Of a DNA stretch of 46,630 bases, positions 41,671-46,630 are shown piece after piece (positions within the stretch are counted from its first letter, which is position 1; every line of letters begins with the position of its first letter). The notes under the pieces are model-generated. The model was given only the letters and a program-made list of their open reading frames with translations. It was not told the DNA's origin and did not search any database. The translations under genes were made by a program, and so were the position numbers. Source of the stretch: Neelides folsomi (lineage: Eukaryota; Arthropoda; Collembola; Neelipleona; Neelidae); assembly GCA_034687125.1 (NCBI GenBank), contig JAQGBZ010000451.1:1-46630 (forward strand), given 5' to 3'.

Positions 41671-43871
41671 ATGGAATTTCGTAAATTTGATCAGAGGAAT
41701 GATCACTTAAATACACCAAGAATTTATGAACGGATTCTTCAATCAGGCGAAAGACGTGAAGAGATCAAAACAATTGTTCCAAATCTTCTGTTCCAATTTG
41801 GAAAGAAAGATAATGAACCAGTTGGAGTTTTTCCACCAAGGCCTCCATCGTCTGACAATGAGTCTTCCTCGAGTTATTCGACCAAGAAGAAAAAAGATTT
41901 TAGAAGTTTCACTGGAATTGTCACCCAGATTGAACAAAATGGAATTTTTGGAATGATCGAATCCAAAGTTTTTTTCCACAAAAGGTACAAAATATTAATT
42001 TTAAAATATAAGTAAATACTTCAGATTGAAAATCATAAATATAGCTATTTAATAATGATAGATTAAATTAAGTAATCTTTCTATTTTTTAATATATTTCT
42101 ATTTTATATATTTTAGCAACGTGATTGGTGCGAATCCAATCATTGGCGACATCGTTGCAGTTGAAGCTGAAATTACCGAAGTCATGCCTTTCAAATGGTA
42201 TGCGAAATCAGTTGAAGTCAAAAGCATTGACAAGTTCGAAGTGGAGCATTTGGCCTTGATAAAATCTCGTCGTGAGACATTCGGAAGATCTCCCGATGGA
42301 ACTCTGATCTTTCCATTTCCTCGATCGCGATCACGATCTCCTCGATCCAGAAGCTCAAACTCAAATTCTCCACCGAGCCGCCGATCTCGCTCAAAATCTC
42401 CTTTGAGAATTTCTCCACATCGGGAAAATCCTACTCGTGCCTTAATAAGGAAAGGCATCTTGAAGAAATCTAAAATTGAATCTTCGGATTCTCGTGAAAC
42501 AATTTCGGTTTATGATATCGAATCTTCGCCTTCTTCATCAATTACTTCTCTTTTGACGCCGTCTAACAATAAGCTGATCCTTCCGCACTCTTCTTTGTAT
42601 TCTGGAATTCCCTTTGATTACGATCCGATAATTCCACAAAAGAAATCTCTAACTGAGCGTGAAATCGATTTGTTCCTAACCAACACCAAGAAGAATGAAA
42701 ATGAGGCGATTAAACTCAAAAATCCATTTTATAGTTCAAAAGAAATTGAAGTGATTGATGAAGATTCAAGCGACATTGTTGTGTTGTCGGAAATTAAGAA
42801 TTCTCCAATTGCAGATTCCACATCGGGGACATTTCCCATCGAGGCATCAGAAAAGTTCTGGAATTTCGCGAACCAAACGGAAAATGACGATTTGAATGAT
42901 TCTTCGAAATCTGCAGTTAATTCGGAATACAAGGTAAGACATTTTTAACAAAATGGAATTTTGTAAATAAATAATAAAATAAATATTGTAAGCTTTATTG
43001 AAAATTCATATATATATTTAATTATTTTTGCAGAAATTGAAAAAACACTACTTTGAAGCTAAAACGGATGAAGATCGATGTTACGAGCAACAAATGAATC
43101 TGCAAGCAATCAAAGATTATCACGAGGAACTTGAGCGAGAAGAACAACGTCAGTATAAACATGTTCCAAATGGAGGTCTTGGGCGAGGAATTGTTTATTT
43201 AAAAGAATTTAATACTCCACTTGGACGAGATGATTCTTTGTATTACAAACAAGACAGATGGGACGGGTCGAAAGAATGCGAAAGAGAAAAAGAAGTTCAT
43301 GGATTGATTGAACCATTTGGAGAATACGATGATAATCCCTATTTTAATTCATCGATTAAACCTCGCAGGGAATCGGCATTTGAATCTGAATCGGCATTTG
43401 ACTCCACTTATAAACCAAAGAGGGTTTTTGGAGTTGAGGATAAAATTAACCCATTGGGATATTTTGAAAGAGAACCTCAACGTCCGAGAGAATTTTTTGA
43501 TTCCTATCAGAATGAATTGGAATTTGGGCGAGGACGAGGGCGAGGAATCAATTTGAATTTGAATAATTTCTCCATGCGGCAAACGATGCACAATTTTTAT
43601 CCAACAAAAGAAGAACAAGAACAGCCAATTGTGGGATATATGAACGAAAGAGATGAGTTGGTTTACGATGAAGAATATAAGTAAGTTAATATATTTAATT
43701 TCTTATTTAATTATCGTTAAAATTAAGATTTATGATATTTAATATTTAAGAATAGAATATAATAATTAAAATATTACTTTCTATTGATTTGGAATTAATT
43801 TATTGTAACTTATTTCAAGGCCTAGTTATCGTGACGATAATGAAGAAGAAGTTGTCCAAATCCGCCGTTGA
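41671..43871 (+). CDS. RS-rich nuclear protein with CCAR/DBC1-type S1-like domain
   Basis: Four exons: 41671-41984, 42117-42933, 43034-43680 and 43820-43871, giving 609 residues. Around residues 90-150, spanning the first junction, the sequence FTGIVTQIEQNGIFGMIES, VFFHKSNVIG, PIIGDIVAVEAEI and MPFKWYAKSVEV matches the S1-like OB-fold domain at the N-terminus of CCAR1 and CCAR2/DBC1. Next comes an Arg-Ser/Pro-rich segment (SRSRSPRSRSS..., PPSRRSRSKSP), then a low-complexity Ser/acidic region, a charged coiled-coil-like part (YHEELEREEQRQYK) and an RGG-like GRGRGRG. This composition suggests a nuclear RNA-associated or splicing/transcription cofactor. The SAP and EF-hand-like parts of CCAR proteins were not found, so orthology to CCAR1 is not claimed. 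The last exon is short, and a second open frame overlaps and extends past its stop. Confidence 0.7.
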
Positions 43872-44481
43872 TCCTTTGGACAATGTTGGAGCTTGGAAGG
43901 AAGATTTGTTTGGAGCTTCAATATAAGATAATAATATTATTCTCATTTGCTCTAATTATTTTAATTCAGATTTATGTATGCACTATTAGAGTTTGCCAAA
44001 TACCTTTTTTACATTTAATTCTACTTTATGTAATTATATCATGTTTGAAGTTTTGATAACGAAAGCGAAATGAATCGCAGTGTTTAAGATAAATTTAAAT
44101 TTATGATACTTAATATGCATTTTTAAAATTTTGATATTATTCTGTTTTTTATAATATAGTTTATTATGTGATTAAAGTTTTTCCGAATTCTTAATGATAA
44201 CTATTAAATATAACTGTAAACTATATTTACATTAAATCTTACTTACAATTAATCCGATTAGACTTTTGTCCTAATAATGAAGTTATGAACTTCTCGAATG
44301 TAACATGAAAAACTTTCTTATTAATGGAACATATAGTAAGTATGAAATTTAATTTACAATTAGTAAACGTATAATGAGTTAATCACCATGCACCAATACA
44401 AATAATACTTAAGTTTTAATTTTATTCAACTTTGGAAAGTTTGAAGTAATAAATCTGTCGCAAAATTATTTTTTGATTTGA
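43872..44481. other. Intergenic between convergent genes
   Basis: Starts with about 54 bases that stay open in another frame (see finding at 43820-43926), then is plain AT-rich spacer to the lipocalin stop. Confidence 0.4.
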
Positions 44482-45378
44482 TTATTTGCAATTTTTGTAT
44501 GAATATTTGACTGGTTCCTTGCGGATTGGGTCCAATGGGAATTTGTCGATTTCATCCCTGATTATCTGTTCCACATCAGGCGTCAGAACCTTGTTTCTTG
44601 AATACACAACCCAATTCATGACTCCGTTAGGGAAACACAAAACGATCAAATAATTCGTTTCGTTGTCAGTCCAAACAATGGTTCTAACGATTCCTTCAAC
44701 TAGAAATTAAACATTAATTAAAATATTAAGAATCTTAAATCATTGATTTTGTATAGAAAATAAATTCTTACAATTTAAGATGTAAATTAAGATCTTATAT
44801 GTAATTTATAGTAATTTATATAATTTAGGTCATACATAAATTGAGAAGTCCATTTTTGGCAGGATTGTGGAAAAGTGCAACAGCTGCAGATGATTTATCT
44901 TCCCATGTCAATGTTGAATTCATCCCAAATGCATTCATAGCCATCGAGTTTTTCTGATTGTTAAACACATAGAGCCCACAATATGAATCCCAAAATTTGG
45001 GGAATTTTGCTTTCATTTCTGCCATTGTTTCTCCGCCGTTGGTCGTTTTCACAAATTGCATGAAATGGCTTTTGATCAAATTGGCCTGAAGAGCTGCACC
45101 GACCCATGGAGTGTACCATTTCTTACCAGTATGACCTTGGAGCTTTAGAATTTAAAAAAAATTATTAAATGTTCTTTAAACGGATTTATTAAAATTTTTA
45201 CCAATTGGTAATTGCTATTAAAATAGTATTAGCTATTAGGATTATAAATTATGAATGGGAATTTATAAAGTTCTCAAGTTACCGCTTCAGCAGATACGTC
45301 TGATACAGTTTCGATTTTTGGGCAAGTCTTGGCCATTGCCAAGGAAACAAGAGCGAGTAAACAAACTTGGATAAACAT
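44482..45378 (-). CDS. Secreted lipocalin, apolipoprotein D-like
   Basis: Three exons on the minus strand: 45378-45283, 45142-44836 and 44699-44482, giving 206 residues. Signal peptide MFIQVCLLALVSLAMA, then the mature opening TCPKIETVSDV. The lipocalin G-x-W motif appears as GKKWYTPWVG. The strand NYLIVLCFPNG and the C-terminal WVVYSRNKVLTPDVEQIIRD helix, ending KYSYKNCK with the terminal Cys, match the ApoD/insect-lipocalin closing structure. Lipocalins bind small hydrophobic ligands in a beta barrel and act extracellularly in pigment, lipid or odorant transport. The first intron falls just before the G-x-W region. No defect seen. The ligand is unknown. Confidence 0.8.
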
Positions 45379-46220
45379 TTTGGTCGGGTTCCCAAATGGT
45401 ACTGAAATTTTATTTAAGTTTACTGAAAGTTGAAGAGGATAAGTTTAAAATTAATGTTTAAAATTAAGAGAAAATGTTTTACCTAAAAAACACAGGGTTC
45501 CTACTTAAGATGAAAAATCTCTTTTAATTTAAGAAAATAAAATATAAAATATTTCAAAATTTTTGCATTTTTCAAAAAAATTACAATATTTAGGTACTTA
45601 AATTACGAAAAATATTTATATGTAGTCTTATATTTATATTTAGGTATATAAAATTATAGTTTAAGCTCATATCCTATCTAATAAAATAATTTATTATGTA
45701 TGCATAAATCTGCACACCATATAAAAGGGTTATTTTGTTATTTCGTTTAATAACATTATTTTAAAAGTATCAACACTTTGTTTTATGGAATAAATTTTCC
45801 AATCTATATAATTACAAATTTATTGACAAATTTTCCTTTTTATTTACCAACCATTACAACATATTACTTTCTAACAATTAATTATTAATAACATTCTTAT
45901 TACGTTAAAAACAAATTCGTTTTTAATTTCACTTAACCATGTGGAGTCATTAATTATGCCAATGTTAATGTTTAATACTCAATAGTAGATATTTTTATCA
46001 AAGCCATGAGTAATTATATTAATGCATTTACAGGAATGCTGCTATTTGGGAACGTTCCCATGTCAGAGACTTAGTTCCATGGAACGCATAAAGCACTTAA
46101 AATGTTTAAATAATTTGTTAATATTTATTTTAAATTTTTGTCATATCATGTTTCATTTATCATATTTAAAAATATATCACTTTAAATAAAATAATCTTTA
46201 TGTAATTTGATTCATTCACT
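45379..46220. other. AT-rich intergenic sequence with two small palindromes
   Basis: Promoter side of the lipocalin. Contains a perfect 12-bp palindrome GGGAACGTTCCC near 46048-46059 and TTCCATGGAA near 46075-46084. No coding frame. Confidence 0.4.
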
Positions 46221-46630
46221 ATGTTATTGTTTCTTTTATTTATCGGAGCTAACAGTTGTTTAATACAAGAAAGTTGTGAGACATGTTTAGGAAATAATTG
46301 CACTTTTTACATATACATTATTAAAGATATTTTTTACTATAGGTGCAATGATGAAGTATATAATTCTTTATAGATTAATTCTTTGTCCCACATTTCCTTT
46401 GGTGTTTGAAGAAACGACTTTGAAAACTACATTGCAAACAACTTTTATAGCAAAGAAGGCGTCGAAAATGGTTCCTAACAAAGAAGCTCGGAGCAGTTCC
46501 ATAAAACATCTGTCGTTTATTTCACCTTTTATAAAGAAAATTTTTATAAATAGATATATTATACATAGGTAAATGTAATATGTTACTAATGATAAGTAAG
46601 TATTAGTAAAAGTATAAACATATTATGTAC
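46221..46630 (+). CDS. Possible first exon of a secreted cysteine-containing protein
   Basis: From the ATG at 46221 an open frame encodes MLLFLLFIGANSCLIQ, a short signal peptide, followed by ESCETCLGNNCTFY, a closely spaced cysteine pattern that recalls a PSI or EGF-like start. An acceptor-like TATAG at 46340-46344 follows within the same frame, which closes with TAG near 46368. A second frame, 46348-46572, is open downstream. No convincing intron or family could be settled, and the gene would continue outside the window. Confidence 0.25.

Overview
The window is nuclear DNA from a eukaryote with a compact, very AT-rich genome. Genes are split by many short introns, mostly 60-150 bp, with GT-AG and a few probable GC-AG junctions. 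Secreted NPC2-type ML proteins, an ApoD-like lipocalin, gut-type secreted enzymes, a UDP-glycosyltransferase, a multi-pass chemoreceptor-like protein and an unusual receptor tyrosine kinase point to an arthropod. A springtail-like hexapod is my best guess from the kinase juxtamembrane style, with a mite as the alternative; this is inference.

Layout from left to right. (1) 611-764 is a short inverted-repeat MITE that ends right at the start codon of an 11-exon MYORG-type family 31 glycosidase (767-3720). (2) 3721-6005 holds decayed coding sequence and an internally deleted mariner element. (3) 6006-12435 is the most striking locus: one gene that appears to encode signal peptide, three trefoil (P-type) domains, about 27 ankyrin repeats, one transmembrane helix and a cytoplasmic tyrosine kinase. 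It has one apparent frameshift near 8382, and a hAT-type element with an intact 8-bp target duplication sits in its second intron. A serine-protease gene lacking its N-terminal part follows without a gap (12436-13332). (4) 14350-20187: an ML-domain secreted protein, a chemoreceptor-like fragment and the retromer subunit VPS35. (5) 20599-24109: a probable 50-residue secreted peptide and a UDP-glycosyltransferase. (6) 24823-29845: exocyst subunit SEC10/EXOC5 and, converging on it, an inosine-uridine-type nucleoside hydrolase that carries a MITE in an intron. (7) 31134-36487: an acidic repeat-containing secreted protein, mitochondrial glutamate dehydrogenase and a small cysteine-containing secreted protein. 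(8) 36607-38019: a three-exon multi-pass chemoreceptor-like gene. (9) 38350-39421: an element with 248-bp terminal inverted repeats, identical by eye, that encloses a decayed C2H2 zinc-finger array. (10) 40070-45378: a second ML-domain protein, an RS-rich nuclear protein with a CCAR/DBC1-type S1-like domain, and a lipocalin. The last kilobase may hold the first exon of another secreted protein.

The housekeeping genes (VPS35, EXOC5, GDH) are full length with consistent intron phases, so the assembly is good here and the kinase frameshift is a local event. There is no operon-like organisation; the genes are independent. The secreted and membrane genes suit extracellular lipid handling, digestion, detoxification and sensing, and the trefoil-ankyrin receptor kinase is the strongest candidate for something undescribed. 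Exon boundaries were derived by hand from splice sites and reading-frame continuity.
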